Part shown: positions 19,634-29,231 of the stretch, piece by piece
Layout of the letters: the number at the start of each line of letters is the position of its first letter
How positions within the stretch are numbered: position 1 is the stretch's first letter
NCBI RefSeq assembly: GCF_003337375.1
Contig: NZ_QPJD01000006.1
Coordinates: 229,261-293,260, forward strand
DNA length: 64,000 bases
Source of the DNA: Paenibacillus prosopidis
GTDB lineage: Bacteria > Bacillota > Bacilli > Paenibacillales > Paenibacillaceae
Reading direction: 5' to 3'
Notes under the pieces: generated by a model
Seen by the model: the letters and a program-made list of their open reading frames with translations, nothing else
Told to the model about the DNA's origin: nothing
Database searches by the model: none
Program-made: the position numbers and the translations under genes

Positions 19634-22600
19634 ATGGACTTATCACAAATAAAAACGGTTACCAAGAAGGTTTTTTCCAGCATTCTTTGTTTTACGTTAG
19701 CCATGACCTTTACTGGTTTTGGAGGCATCGAAACAGCGAATGCGGCTGTTTCGCCGCTGATTACTTCTTACAAACCGCAGGCACTCAATGCCGATGTGAA
19801 TGCTTCTTATACGGATGCCAACGGGAACACGGTATCGGCGACGATCCATCATCCGGGCATTGCCATGTCGCTGGCCGATCTGGACAATATGCGCGACCAT
19901 GTAAGAGCAGGGGACGAGCCTTGGAATACGGCGTTTGAGGCGTTTGCCGCCGACCCGCAATCCAGACCGAACCCAAGAATCTTATATGAAGTCGGAAATG
20001 ATCTTTTCGTTAATATTCGCGGGCCGTGGGCCTTTACTGATGAGAACGGGAAATATTGGGCAAACCCAAGCGATTATGTGGGAACGCGTGCGAATACGGA
20101 CGCCTTAGTCGCTTTTAAACAAGCGGTTATGTGGTATATTACCGGCGATGAGACGTACCGTTCCAGTGCGATGTATATCATCAGAGCTTATTCCGGTATC
20201 CAGTCTGTTGCTCCTCATACGAGCTTCCGTTTTGCGACGATGACTTATTTGCTCGCGGCAGCGGCAGAAATTTTGCGATATTCCGATACGCCGACGGAAA
20301 GCCTGAAATGGACGGAAACCGATACTCAGAATTTTACCAATATGATGGAGCTTTGCTCGGTAACTTATAACCCTCATTCTTTTTTCATGAACCAGCATCA
20401 GTTTACGGTTATGGGAACGATGGCGCGGGCGATCTTTACCAATGACCTGGAGCTGTATGCGGAGGCCGTAGAAGCATCAACAGTGAATGCACTAGGCGAT
20501 GATGGGGGAAGAAACGGATCGATTAAGCATGAAATGCGATGGATGACAAAAAATGAAATGACAGGAGAACCGCTCGACCCGTCGGATTATCATGTACAGT
20601 TAATGGAAATGGGTCGCGATGTGGGACATTCTTATGCTAATATCGCCGGATTGTCTACATTGGCGCAGACCATCTACGCCCAGGGTACGAAGGTTGACCC
20701 GGTAGACGGAACAATGTCTACTGCCGCAAATGCGGTGAATCCATTCAATTTCCTCAATGACCGCCTGTTGGAAGGGACTACTTATGCTCTGAAATACCAT
20801 CTGGGTTATGATGTATTATGGACACCAGCAGTGGCAAACCAAAGCTATTCCGGTCAGATTTTTGACCAGATTAACCCGGATCTAAGAGGCAGAATCGATG
20901 GGTTCAACAGTGTTTTATATAACTATTATAAATATATCGAAGGGCAGGATATGACCCAGGAAAAATTCAAATACCTGGCCTATGCGTACGAAACGAGAAT
21001 GCCGGAGGTTGCAGGAAAGGATTATCCGCTGGCGACGTTGTTGTACACGCCTGACGCGGCAAAGACGGTTGGACTGAGCAACCGGATCACTTTAGGTAAT
21101 ATCATAGGACTGACAGCAGCGATGGCCGGCTCGGATGCGATCAACTTAGGTTGGACGGCTGTATCTGGAGCGCTCGGCTACAACATTTACAGATCCACAG
21201 AAGAAAATGGAACTTATATACAGATTAACAACGTACCGGTTACAACAACGACTTATAGCGATACAGGCTTAACACCGAACACGATTTACTATTATAAGGT
21301 CCGTGTATCCGGAGGATCAACGTTTGCCGTTGTATCGGCCACAACCGGAGGAGACAGCGTTCCGGCTTTCGATGTAAGCCATTATGAGCTTAAGGTCAAC
21401 CATACGCATCAATCCGTACTAAGGGTCATTCATCCGGATCGAAGCAGCCAAGTTCTCACAAGCCAAGCGAGTTTTGCTTCATCCGACCCGGCCGTGGCAA
21501 CTGTCGATTCGGCAGGTTTGGTGACGGGGATTAACGCAGGTACAGCTACGATTACCGGGACATTTAACGGGCAAGCTTATCATGCAACCGTAAAAGTCAT
21601 CGTCGACACCGATTTAAAAGCCTGGTATAAATTTGATGAAACTAGCGGAGCTTCAGCCGCAGACGCATCTGGATATGGCAAAACCGGGACAGTAAATGGC
21701 GGCGCGGCCTGGACAACCGGGCAAACAGGCAACGCAGTAGTTCTTGACGGGACAAACGACTATATTGCGCTTCCTGCCGGCGTTGTCTCCGATGCCGACA
21801 CGATCACGGTTGCGGCGTGGGTTAATTTGGATACCGTGAGCAACTGGACGCGAATTTTCGATTTCGGTTCCGGAACTTCTACCTATATGTACCTTTCGCC
21901 GAAAAACGGAGCCAATGGAAAAATCCGCTTTGCGATCAAAAACAATAATTCGAGTGAGCAAATCATTGAAGGCCAATCGGCGCTGGCAACGGGAGGGTGG
22001 CATCATGTGGCGGTCACATTAAACGGTTCAACCGGAACTCTCTATGTTGACGGCGCCCAAGCGGGAAGCAATACGTCGATGACCATGAAACCGTCCGATC
22101 TGGGCTGGGCGACGCAGAATTGGATCGGACGGTCCCAATACTCCGACCCGTATCTCGACGGACGAGTGGATGATTTCAGAATCTATAACCGCGCGATAAG
22201 TTCATCTGAAGTTACGAGTGTGATGAACGGACAAACCTTGGTAACCGTAACGGCAGCACCGACGGGTGTGACAGCTGCGACAGCAGACCATAGATCGATT
22301 AACGTAAGCTGGCCGGCAGTAACGGGAGCAACGGGTTATCATGTTTACATCGCCGATTCTTTGGCGGAGAATGCCGTCTATACAAAGGTTAATAGTAATG
22401 TGATTACAGGAACATCGTATACCAGCCTGGGATTAAAGCCGATTACTGCCTACCATTACAAGGTAACGGCAGTGAATGCAATAGGAGAATCGGACATGTC
22501 GGCAATTGCTTCCGCAACAACCGATGGTATGCCGGTCGCGGGCCTCATATCATGGTATAACCTTGACGAAACAAGCGGAACTTCAACCGCAGACGCATCC

Positions 22601-23788
22601 GGAAACGGCAATCATGGGACGATGAATGGCGGTACAGCCTGGACGGCAGGTAAAATCGGCAACGCTGCGGATCTTGCCGGAACGAACGGCTATATTGCTC
22701 TTCCTGGCAGTATTGTCTCCGGTACCGACACGATCACCATTGCGGCTTGGGTGAATCTGGATAGTGTGAGCAACTGGACGCGTATTTTTGATTTTGGTTC
22801 CGGGACTTCGACCAGTATGTTCCTTACGCCGAAAAACGGAGCCAATGGCAAAATCCGCTTTGCGATCAAAAACAATAATTCGAGTGAGCAAATCATTGAA
22901 GGCCAATCGGCGCTTCCAACGGGAGGCTGGCATCATGTGGCCGTCACGTTAAATGGTTCGACCGGCACTCTCTATGTTGATGGAGCTCAAGTGGGAATCA
23001 ATACCTCGATGACCATTAAACCGTCCGATCTGGGCGCCACCACTCAGAATTGGATCGGCCGCTCCCAGTACCCGGATCCATATCTCGACGGACGAGTGGA
23101 TGACTTCCGTATTTATGACCAAGCTCTTCCTGCCGACGAGATCGCCGCGCTAGCCGCACCCGGCCTGATCGCCTGGTATAAATTTGACCAAACCGGCGGG
23201 ATAACAGTTGCAGACTCGTCAGGAGATTTCAATCATGGGACGATGAATGGCGGCGCAGCCTGGACGACAGGTAAAGCCGGCAATGCAGCGGATCTTAACG
23301 GAACAAACGGCTATATTGCCCTTCCTTCCGGTATCGCCTCCGGGGCCGACACGATCACCATTGCGGCTTGGGTGAATCTGGATAGCGCTAACAACTGGAC
23401 GCGTATTTTTGATTTCGGTTCCGGAACTTCGACCAATATGTTCCTCACGCCGAAAAATGGGGCGACCGGAAAAATTCGTTTTGCGATCAAAAACAACGGT
23501 TCAAGCGAACAAATCATTAATGGGCAGTCGGCGCTGCCAACGGGAGGCTGGCATCATGTGGCCGTCACGTTAAATGGTTCGACCGGCACCCTCTATGTCG
23601 ACGGGCTTGAAGTGGGGAGCAATACGTCGATGACCATTAAACCGTCGGATCTGGGCGCTACGACTCAAAATAGTGTCGGCCGTTCCCAATATACCGCCGA
23701 CCCTTATCTCGACGGGCGAGTGGACGACTTCCGGATCTATAACCAAGCTCTCTCTGCCGGCGAGATCGCTGCCCTTGCGGGATTGTAA
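19634..23788 (+). CDS. secreted alginate-lyase-type (PF05426-like) protein with three LamG modules
   Basis: About 1384 residues. ATG 19634 follows AAGGAGG (19621-19627) by 6 bases; a longer frame from 19577 has no site. A signal peptide ends in NAA near residue 38. The catalytic domain (59-472) shares motifs with the 1685 product: MNQH (N253, H255) and MEMGRD (324-329) followed by H332, plus a common KVDPV-GT loop. Next are FN3 (479-570), a Big_2-like Ig domain (576-655), LamG (660-869), FN3 (874-964) and two further LamG modules (969-1174, 1176-1384). The LamG modules are almost identical to each other and to those in the 47028 gene. It is probably a surface or secreted polysaccharide lyase that binds its substrate through LamG; the substrate is not known. 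Confidence 0.85.
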   Translation: MDLSQIKTVTKKVFSSILCFTLAMTFTGFGGIETANAAVSPLITSYKPQALNADVNASYTDANGNTVSATIHHPGIAMSLADLDNMRDHVRAGDEPWNTAFEAFAADPQSRPNPRILYEVGNDLFVNIRGPWAFTDENGKYWANPSDYVGTRANTDALVAFKQAVMWYITGDETYRSSAMYIIRAYSGIQSVAPHTSFRFATMTYLLAAAAEILRYSDTPTESLKWTETDTQNFTNMMELCSVTYNPHSFFMNQHQFTVMGTMARAIFTNDLELYAEAVEASTVNALGDDGGRNGSIKHEMRWMTKNEMTGEPLDPSDYHVQLMEMGRDVGHSYANIAGLSTLAQTIYAQGTKVDPVDGTMSTAANAVNPFNFLNDRLLEGTTYALKYHLGYDVLWTPAVANQSYSGQIFDQINPDLRGRIDGFNSVLYNYYKYIEGQDMTQEKFKYLAYAYETRMPEVAGKDYPLATLLYTPDAAKTVGLSNRITLGNIIGLTAAMAGSDAINLGWTAVSGALGYNIYRSTEENGTYIQINNVPVTTTTYSDTGLTPNTIYYYKVRVSGGSTFAVVSATTGGDSVPAFDVSHYELKVNHTHQSVLRVIHPDRSSQVLTSQASFASSDPAVATVDSAGLVTGINAGTATITGTFNGQAYHATVKVIVDTDLKAWYKFDETSGASAADASGYGKTGTVNGGAAWTTGQTGNAVVLDGTNDYIALPAGVVSDADTITVAAWVNLDTVSNWTRIFDFGSGTSTYMYLSPKNGANGKIRFAIKNNNSSEQIIEGQSALATGGWHHVAVTLNGSTGTLYVDGAQAGSNTSMTMKPSDLGWATQNWIGRSQYSDPYLDGRVDDFRIYNRAISSSEVTSVMNGQTLVTVTAAPTGVTAATADHRSINVSWPAVTGATGYHVYIADSLAENAVYTKVNSNVITGTSYTSLGLKPITAYHYKVTAVNAIGESDMSAIASATTDGMPVAGLISWYNLDETSGTSTADASGNGNHGTMNGGTAWTAGKIGNAADLAGTNGYIALPGSIVSGTDTITIAAWVNLDSVSNWTRIFDFGSGTSTSMFLTPKNGANGKIRFAIKNNNSSEQIIEGQSALPTGGWHHVAVTLNGSTGTLYVDGAQVGINTSMTIKPSDLGATTQNWIGRSQYPDPYLDGRVDDFRIYDQALPADEIAALAAPGLIAWYKFDQTGGITVADSSGDFNHGTMNGGAAWTTGKAGNAADLNGTNGYIALPSGIASGADTITIAAWVNLDSANNWTRIFDFGSGTSTNMFLTPKNGATGKIRFAIKNNGSSEQIINGQSALPTGGWHHVAVTLNGSTGTLYVDGLEVGSNTSMTIKPSDLGATTQNSVGRSQYTADPYLDGRVDDFRIYNQALSAGEIAALAGL
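21613..23785 (+). repeat. three ~620-bp LamG repeats (21613-22240, 22541-23155, 23162-23785)
   Basis: All three share long identical stretches around NWTRIFDFGSGTST, LPTGGWHHVAVTLNGSTGT and DGRVDDFRIY. The same unit occurs twice at 50415-51665 and once, more diverged, at 17945-18540. Each encodes a concanavalin-like carbohydrate-binding fold. Confidence 0.85.
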
Positions 23789-23865
23789 CAGGCGGGAAAG
23801 AGAAGGATAGCTTGCAGGTAAGCCCGTCTTACCTTCTCCTGCATTGACTTCTTAATCCTATAGCG

Positions 23866-23892
23866 AATAGGGGTGCTCTGCACCCTATTTGT
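23866..23892 (+). terminator. hairpin after the 19634 gene
   Basis: AATAGGGGTGC (23866-23876) pairs with GCACCCTATT (23880-23889) with one extra G, followed by TTGTGTT. It lies about 80 bases after the stop and just before the shared regulatory region. It is a plausible terminator with a weak T-run. Confidence 0.55.
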
Positions 23893-23902
23893 GTTGTCTA
23901 GA

Positions 23903-23988
23903 CAGGTTCAAAATGCATCAAATCGACATTTTCAAATAATGCGAACTTGAACACTCATAAGCATGATATTAAAGTCAAAAGAAGAAAG
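23903..23988 (+). promoter_or_regulatory. upstream regulatory region, second copy of the 8607-8693 element
   Basis: This 86-bp stretch resembles 8607-8693 along its whole length and ends about 50 bases upstream of the GH43 gene at 24039. The best kept blocks are GAACTTGAACA-TCATAA and TATTA-AGTCAAAAG. It suggests that the GH43/GH35 enzyme genes and the 8755 transporter genes are controlled together. Confidence 0.55.
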
Positions 23989-24038
23989 TATTATATTATG
24001 CATAATGTGAAATCAGGAATGGAAAGGAGACTCTATTT

Positions 24039-25598
24039 ATGGAGGATCACTACAATCTGTTATCGAAGAAGGGAGCTTGGGGGGATCAGGGGGACGGAAC
24101 CTATGTCAATCCTGTATTGCCGGGAGATTATAGCGATCCGGATGTCATTCGTGTCGGGGATGATTATTACGGCATCTCCTCTACTTTGCATTGTTCGCCG
24201 GGGATGGCGGTGCTGCATTCCAAGGATCTTGTGAATTGGAGAATGATCGGGCATGTTGTACAAGACTTAACAAGCATCGGCCCGGAATACAATTACGATC
24301 GCATGAATCGTTACGGCAGAGGAGTCTGGGCCGGCGCCATCCGATTCCACAAGGATAAATATTGGGTGTATTTCTTCACGCCCGATGAAGGATTGTTTAT
24401 GAGCACGGCTTCCGATCCGGCTGGGCCTTGGGAGCCGCTCCATCATGTTTGGGAGGTTGCCGGTTGGGATGATTGTTGTCCGTTTTGGGACGATGACGGA
24501 CAAGGCTACTTGGTTGCCACCAATTTTGCCGATAACTATAATATCCATTTATTTAAACTAAGCGATGACGGCAAAGAGCTATTGCATGACAGCGATACGA
24601 TAATCCATCAGTACAAGGGGAGCGAAGCCAATAAGCTCTACAAAATAAATGGAACCTACTATTTCTTCCACAGTGAGGTTCGCTTTGAGGCAGGCAGTGA
24701 CGTTAGAGTCGTCATGATGTTGAGGTCAAAGCATATCTATGGGCCATACGAGGAAAAGGAGCTTATCCATACGCACGGCAAGGAAGTAGATCGGGAGCCT
24801 AATCAAGGCGGGCTTGTTCAGACTCCCTCCGGAGAGTGGTATTTTGTTTCTCACCAAGGACATGCGGGTATTTACGAGGGGAGAACACTTCATTTGCTGC
24901 CCGTAACGTGGGTTGACGGATGGCCGATCATCGGAGAAGATACGGACGGCGACGGAGTCGGAGAGATGGTATGGGGAGGCAGGAAGCCGATTAACGGGTA
25001 TCCCGCAACGGTTCTTTCTACATACGACGATTTTGATAGAGCTGATCTTGAGCCGTATTGGGAATGGAACCATCAGCCAAGAGCAGATAAGTGGTCATTA
25101 ACGGAGCGGCCCGGCTATTTGCGTCTGCACGCATGCCAACCTATCGATAAGGACAATTTTTTTACCATCTGCAACGTCCTTTCACAAAGAGCGTTCAGAA
25201 CCATACACAACGAGGCAACGGTGAAAATAGAGATCGGCGGCATGGCTGACGGACAAGAAGCGGGCCTTTGCCATTTTGCGCAAACCTATTGCACGATTGG
25301 CGTACAACAACTGAATGGGACAAGGGTCCTGAAGTTCAACAGCTCGGGAACGATTGCATGGGGGCCGAAATTAACAGGCAGCGCCCTTTGGTTAAGGTCT
25401 GTTTGGAACATAGACGGAATAAACCGCTTCAAATATAGCGTCGATGGGGTGCATTTCACAAGCTTTGGAGACGCGTATCAGCTGGGGTGGGGGAATTATA
25501 GGGGAGATCGGATCGGGTTATATAGCTATAACTGCGAGAGTGAACAGGGTTATATCGATGTAGATCGATTTGGTTATGAGGCCGCAGGAGCCATGTAA
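24039..25598 (+). CDS. glycoside hydrolase family 43 (beta-xylosidase / arabinofuranosidase type)
   Basis: 519 residues, no signal peptide, so cytoplasmic. The N-terminal five-bladed propeller begins with YVNPVLPGDYSDPDVI, in which D33 is the expected catalytic base. The C-terminal ~190 residues form a beta-sandwich of the kind found in GH43 xylosidases. ATG 24039 follows AAAGGAGA. It probably removes xylose or arabinose residues from imported oligosaccharides. It is first in a run with the 25652 GH43-like gene and the GH35 gene. Substrate preference cannot be fixed, since GH43 includes xylosidases, arabinofuranosidases and galactosidases. Confidence 0.9.
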   Translation: MEDHYNLLSKKGAWGDQGDGTYVNPVLPGDYSDPDVIRVGDDYYGISSTLHCSPGMAVLHSKDLVNWRMIGHVVQDLTSIGPEYNYDRMNRYGRGVWAGAIRFHKDKYWVYFFTPDEGLFMSTASDPAGPWEPLHHVWEVAGWDDCCPFWDDDGQGYLVATNFADNYNIHLFKLSDDGKELLHDSDTIIHQYKGSEANKLYKINGTYYFFHSEVRFEAGSDVRVVMMLRSKHIYGPYEEKELIHTHGKEVDREPNQGGLVQTPSGEWYFVSHQGHAGIYEGRTLHLLPVTWVDGWPIIGEDTDGDGVGEMVWGGRKPINGYPATVLSTYDDFDRADLEPYWEWNHQPRADKWSLTERPGYLRLHACQPIDKDNFFTICNVLSQRAFRTIHNEATVKIEIGGMADGQEAGLCHFAQTYCTIGVQQLNGTRVLKFNSSGTIAWGPKLTGSALWLRSVWNIDGINRFKYSVDGVHFTSFGDAYQLGWGNYRGDRIGLYSYNCESEQGYIDVDRFGYEAAGAM

Positions 25599-25651
25599 GC
25601 CACTTGGGGCTTGCCGTTGCGGATAAAAGCTGAAAGAGGAGACGAGAATGA

Positions 25652-26566
25652 ATGAAATCGCCATTGTTTAGGGATCCCATCTATGACGGTGCGGCAGATC
25701 CTGTAGTAATTTGGAATCGGCAGGCCAAGGAATGGTGGATGATCTATACGAACCGCCGCGCAACACAGGAAGGTCCGAAATTCGGATGGGTGCATGGCAC
25801 CGATCTCGGTGTTGCTTCTTCATCGGATGGCGGATCAACCTGGTTATACCGGGGAACCCTGGAAGGTCTCGAAACAGGCTGGGGCAGAAATACGTTCTGG
25901 GCGCCTGAAATCATATGGCATGATGGGCTGTACCATATGTATGTCACATATGTCCACGGCGTACCGGAAGATTGGACGGGCAAGGCTCGTATCAGGCATT
26001 ATACAAGCCCCGACCTTATTCGCTGGGAATTCCAGTCCACGCTTGGCATTAGTGAAGAGAACGTGATCGATGCCTGTGTGTATCGGCTGCCGAACGGCAT
26101 GTTTCGAATGTGGTTTAAGCAGTGGAATCATACCTACGCTGCCGAGAGCAAGGATCTGTATGATTGGCAGCCGATTGGTCCGGTGATAACCGAAAGAGGC
26201 CACGAAGGACCGAATGTGTTCCGCTTAGGCGGCTATTATTGGATGATCGTAGACGAGTGGCGCGGTCAAGGCGTATACCGCTCGAATGATCTTGAGACGT
26301 GGGAACGAAACGGCATCATTCTCGACCAACCCGGCAAACGTGAGAATGACGGGACGATTGGCCTTCACGCGGATGTGGTCGTACAAGGAGAAGAGGGGTA
26401 TATCTTTTATTTCACTCATCCTGGTCGTGTGATAGGACATAATGAAGATTCGGGCTATGAAATGCGCCGCTCGTCCATTCAGGTTGCCAAGCTGGAGGTT
26501 GTGGATGATGTGCTGATCTGTGACCGCGACAAGGAGTTTGAGTTAAATCTTGGAGCGGAGGATTGA
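25652..26566 (+). CDS. GH43-like five-bladed beta-propeller glycosidase
   Basis: 304 residues, no signal peptide, a single propeller domain. The expected acidic triad of the GH43/GH32 type fold can be placed: Asp in GAADPVV near the N-terminus, Asp in NVIDACV, and Glu in HEGPNVF. WAPEI is also present. It has no C-terminal sandwich, unlike its neighbour at 24039. The start has GAGGAG about 10 bases upstream. It likely trims side-chain pentoses in the cytoplasm. It could belong to a neighbouring clan GH-F/GH-J family. Confidence 0.75.
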   Translation: MKSPLFRDPIYDGAADPVVIWNRQAKEWWMIYTNRRATQEGPKFGWVHGTDLGVASSSDGGSTWLYRGTLEGLETGWGRNTFWAPEIIWHDGLYHMYVTYVHGVPEDWTGKARIRHYTSPDLIRWEFQSTLGISEENVIDACVYRLPNGMFRMWFKQWNHTYAAESKDLYDWQPIGPVITERGHEGPNVFRLGGYYWMIVDEWRGQGVYRSNDLETWERNGIILDQPGKRENDGTIGLHADVVVQGEEGYIFYFTHPGRVIGHNEDSGYEMRRSSIQVAKLEVVDDVLICDRDKEFELNLGAED

Positions 26567-26597
26567 TCATGTTGCTTTCAAAGTAAGGGAGTTTAAC

Positions 26598-26729
26598 ATG
26601 AATATGACAGTTACAACGGTGAGTCTGAATGGCGCGAATCAGTATGTCGCGCTTCAAGCTGGTGACGTTGCCGGCGAGATTCCAACGGATGGATATACAC
26701 GGCAGGAATACCCAGGCAAACCATCATGA
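26598..26729 (+). CDS. possible 43-residue ORF or gene remnant
   Basis: A short frame starts at ATG 26598 after a GGGAG-like site and ends in TGA overlapping the ATG at 26726. The predicted peptide (MNMTVTTVSLNGANQY at its start) has no recognisable domain. Translation and function are uncertain; it may be the 5' stump of a deleted gene or a leader for the GH35 gene. Confidence 0.3.
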   Translation: MNMTVTTVSLNGANQYVALQAGDVAGEIPTDGYTRQEYPGKPS

Positions 26730-26812
26730 AGCAAGCTGATGCCATCAAGAAGTTAAGCTGTATCTTAAATAGCATGGCAACAGAAAATAATAGAAAAATA
26801 AGTTTTGGAGGT

Positions 26813-28582
26813 ATGAGTGTGCAAGATCATAATCAAGCATTCACAATCGGAGATCAATTTTATTTGCATGACAAACAGTTTAAAATTATATCAGGCGCCA
26901 TTCATTACTATCGCGTCGTGCCCGAATATTGGCAGGATCGACTGGAGAAGCTGAAAGCTCTTGGATGCAACACGGTGGAAACCTATGTTCCGTGGAATAT
27001 GCACGAGCCGAGGGAAGGCGAATACCATTTTGCAGGAATGTATGACATTCGCGCCTTTATTCAAACGGCCGGCAAGCTTGGGCTGTATGTCATTCTGCGG
27101 CCGTCCCCGTACATTTGCGCCGAATGGGAATTTGGCGGACTGCCGTTCTGGCTGCTGCGGGACGGGGACATGAAGCTGCGCTTCAGCTACCAGCCTTATC
27201 TGGATAAGATTGACCGCTATTATGAACGGCTGTTCGCGGAGTTCAGGGATATGCAAATTGCCGACGGCGGCCCGATTATTCTGATGCAAGTGGAGAACGA
27301 ATATGGCGGGTATGCCAACGACAAGGCGTATCTGCACGCGCTGGCCGAGCTGATGACGAAGCATGGCGCTAATGTGCCGTTGGTTACTTCGGACGGCCCC
27401 TGGCACGATTTGCTGGACAATGGATCCATTCAGGAGGCCGCTTTGCCGACGATCAATTGCGGCTCCAATATTAAGGAACATTTCGCCCGTCTTAAGCGCT
27501 TCCATGGACAAGACCGGCCTCTCATGGTGATGGAATTCTGGATCGGCTGGTTCGATGCCTGGGGAGACGGGAAGCACCACACGAGGGATGCGGACAGCGC
27601 AGCGCAGGAATTGGCCGATATTCTGGAAGAAGGCAGCGTCAATATTTACATGTTCCATGGAGGGACCAACTTCGGCTTTACAAGCGGAGCCAACTACTAC
27701 GAAAAGCTGGCGCCGGACACGACCTCTTACGATTACGATGCGCTGCTGACCGAGAGCGGTGATATTACGCCCAAATATCAGGCGTTTCAGCAAGTGATAG
27801 CCCGTTATACCGAGCTGCCGGAGGTGAAATTGTCCACCGATATCCGAAAAAAAGCATACGGCGAGGTGGAGGTTAAAGAGAAGGTATCCCTGTTCTCTGT
27901 GGAGAATCGGCTGGCGCAGCCGGTCGAGTCGCCGTATCCGCTTACGATGGAAGCTCTGAATCAGCCATTCGGTTATGTGCTGTACAAGATGAATTTGGGC
28001 AAAAACAGGCTCATCGAGGACTTCCGGCTCATTCAATGCACGGATCGCGCGCATGTGTACGTGAACGGTAATCATCTGTTTACGAAAGACGATCTGGAGA
28101 TGGAGGGTAAAGAGACCTTTGAACTGACGGAGCCGGAAAATGAGCTTTCGATTCTGGTAGAAAATATGGGAAGGGTCAATTATTCGGTCAAAATGAACAG
28201 CCAGCACAAAGGGATAAAGGGCGGCGTAATCGTGAATGGCGCTTTCCAAAGCGGCTGGAGCCAATATAGCCTTTCCCTCGATAATTTGGACAAGCTGGAC
28301 TTTTCCAAGCCTTTCCGCTCCGGAACGCCCGCCTTTTACCGATTTGAACTGGAGATTGAGGAGACCGGCGACACCTTTCTCGATTTTACGGGATGGGGCA
28401 AGGGAGTGGCGTTCGTGAACGGCTTTAATCTAGGGCGCTTCTGGGAGATCGGCCCGCAGACGAGATTGTACGTGCCTGCTCCTCTGCTCAAGCAGGGGAT
28501 GAACGAAGTCATTTTGTTTGAAACGGAAGGGAAGGCGGGAGAGTCGATCGCTTTTATGGATACATCCGGGTTGGGTAATTAA
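26813..28582 (+). CDS. glycoside hydrolase family 35 beta-galactosidase
   Basis: About 589 residues, no signal peptide. The TIM barrel shows the GH35 landmarks: SGAIHYYR near the N-terminus, RPSPYICAEWEFGG, acid/base Glu in QVENEYGG, and nucleophile Glu in VMEFWIGWF. C-terminal beta-domains follow, ending with the usual VFVNG-like region (here AFVNGFNLGRFW). GGAGG at 26807-26811 is almost touching ATG 26813 but is ideally spaced (7) for the GTG two codons later at 26819, so the true start may be 26819. A frame extending to ATG 26726 has no clear site. It removes terminal beta-galactose from imported oligosaccharides, next to the two GH43-type genes. Confidence 0.92.
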   Translation: MSVQDHNQAFTIGDQFYLHDKQFKIISGAIHYYRVVPEYWQDRLEKLKALGCNTVETYVPWNMHEPREGEYHFAGMYDIRAFIQTAGKLGLYVILRPSPYICAEWEFGGLPFWLLRDGDMKLRFSYQPYLDKIDRYYERLFAEFRDMQIADGGPIILMQVENEYGGYANDKAYLHALAELMTKHGANVPLVTSDGPWHDLLDNGSIQEAALPTINCGSNIKEHFARLKRFHGQDRPLMVMEFWIGWFDAWGDGKHHTRDADSAAQELADILEEGSVNIYMFHGGTNFGFTSGANYYEKLAPDTTSYDYDALLTESGDITPKYQAFQQVIARYTELPEVKLSTDIRKKAYGEVEVKEKVSLFSVENRLAQPVESPYPLTMEALNQPFGYVLYKMNLGKNRLIEDFRLIQCTDRAHVYVNGNHLFTKDDLEMEGKETFELTEPENELSILVENMGRVNYSVKMNSQHKGIKGGVIVNGAFQSGWSQYSLSLDNLDKLDFSKPFRSGTPAFYRFELEIEETGDTFLDFTGWGKGVAFVNGFNLGRFWEIGPQTRLYVPAPLLKQGMNEVILFETEGKAGESIAFMDTSGLGN

Positions 28583-28750
28583 CGGCTCGGCCGATTTCTC
28601 CGCATATATAGCGGCGATAAGCGCTAGGTCAGTATCATGCAGGAAGACGAAGAGGTTCAATATTCACAAGAGTCGAATGGATGTATCGGATCCCATTTAA
28701 TAAGCAATATAATTGGACTTTTACGATTTTTTGGAAGGGGATAAGCATGA

Positions 28751-28966
28751 ATTATTATTACTGCCGACAATGGGAAGCTGATTATTGAGAATAACGGAGA
28801 GACCTTGGGGAGTGGTATTTCATTAGTCATAGGAAACAATGTGCGGCTCCAAAACCGCGCAACAGGGTTATATCTGGACGGGATAGGCCGTACGACCAAC
28901 GGGTCTGACCTGGGCCTATGGGGAGGAGGCAGCAGCGCTAATCAAAGATGGCAGATTGTAAACTAA
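28751..28966 (+). pseudogene. remnant of a ricin-type (CBM13) lectin domain
   Basis: A 71-codon open stretch, bounded upstream by TGA at 28748 and with no start codon or ribosome site in frame, encodes a ricin-B-like C-terminus: VRLQNRATGLYLDG and SSANQRWQIVN are the typical beta-trefoil repeat and QxW signatures. It is followed by an intrinsic terminator. It is probably the surviving 3' end of a large secreted enzyme gene lost by deletion. The RICIN domain in the 47028 product has the same type of repeat. Confidence 0.7.
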
Positions 28967-28990
28967 GCATATTGAATACTTGAGTATATG

Positions 28991-29024
28991 CCGCTCATTT
29001 CCGTTCGGGGGTGAGCGGTTTTTT
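28991..29024 (+). terminator. intrinsic terminator
   Basis: CCGCTCA (28991-28997) pairs with TGAGCGG (29012-29018), followed directly by TTTTTT. It lies 24 bases after the ricin remnant and would end the 24039-28582 transcript. Confidence 0.85.
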
Positions 29025-29231
29025 GATGTTACACGCTATCGGGCACAAGATTCTAAAGAAATCAAAATAAAGTAAATGATTTTGAAATTGATGAAATAAG
29101 CATGATTTGCTAGTCTAAGCTAGATTAAGAACCTTTGGGCTAATCCGATCTGCTCGAAACGGATATCTTCATTTGGTGCCTTGAAAGAAGATCGTCCTGG
29201 ATCGCAATATATATTTTGAGGTGAAAGTACG

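Noticed and set aside
24039..28582. Secretion of the GH43 and GH35 enzymes
   Set aside because: Neither the chosen starts nor upstream in-frame codons give a signal peptide, so a cytoplasmic role is preferred.
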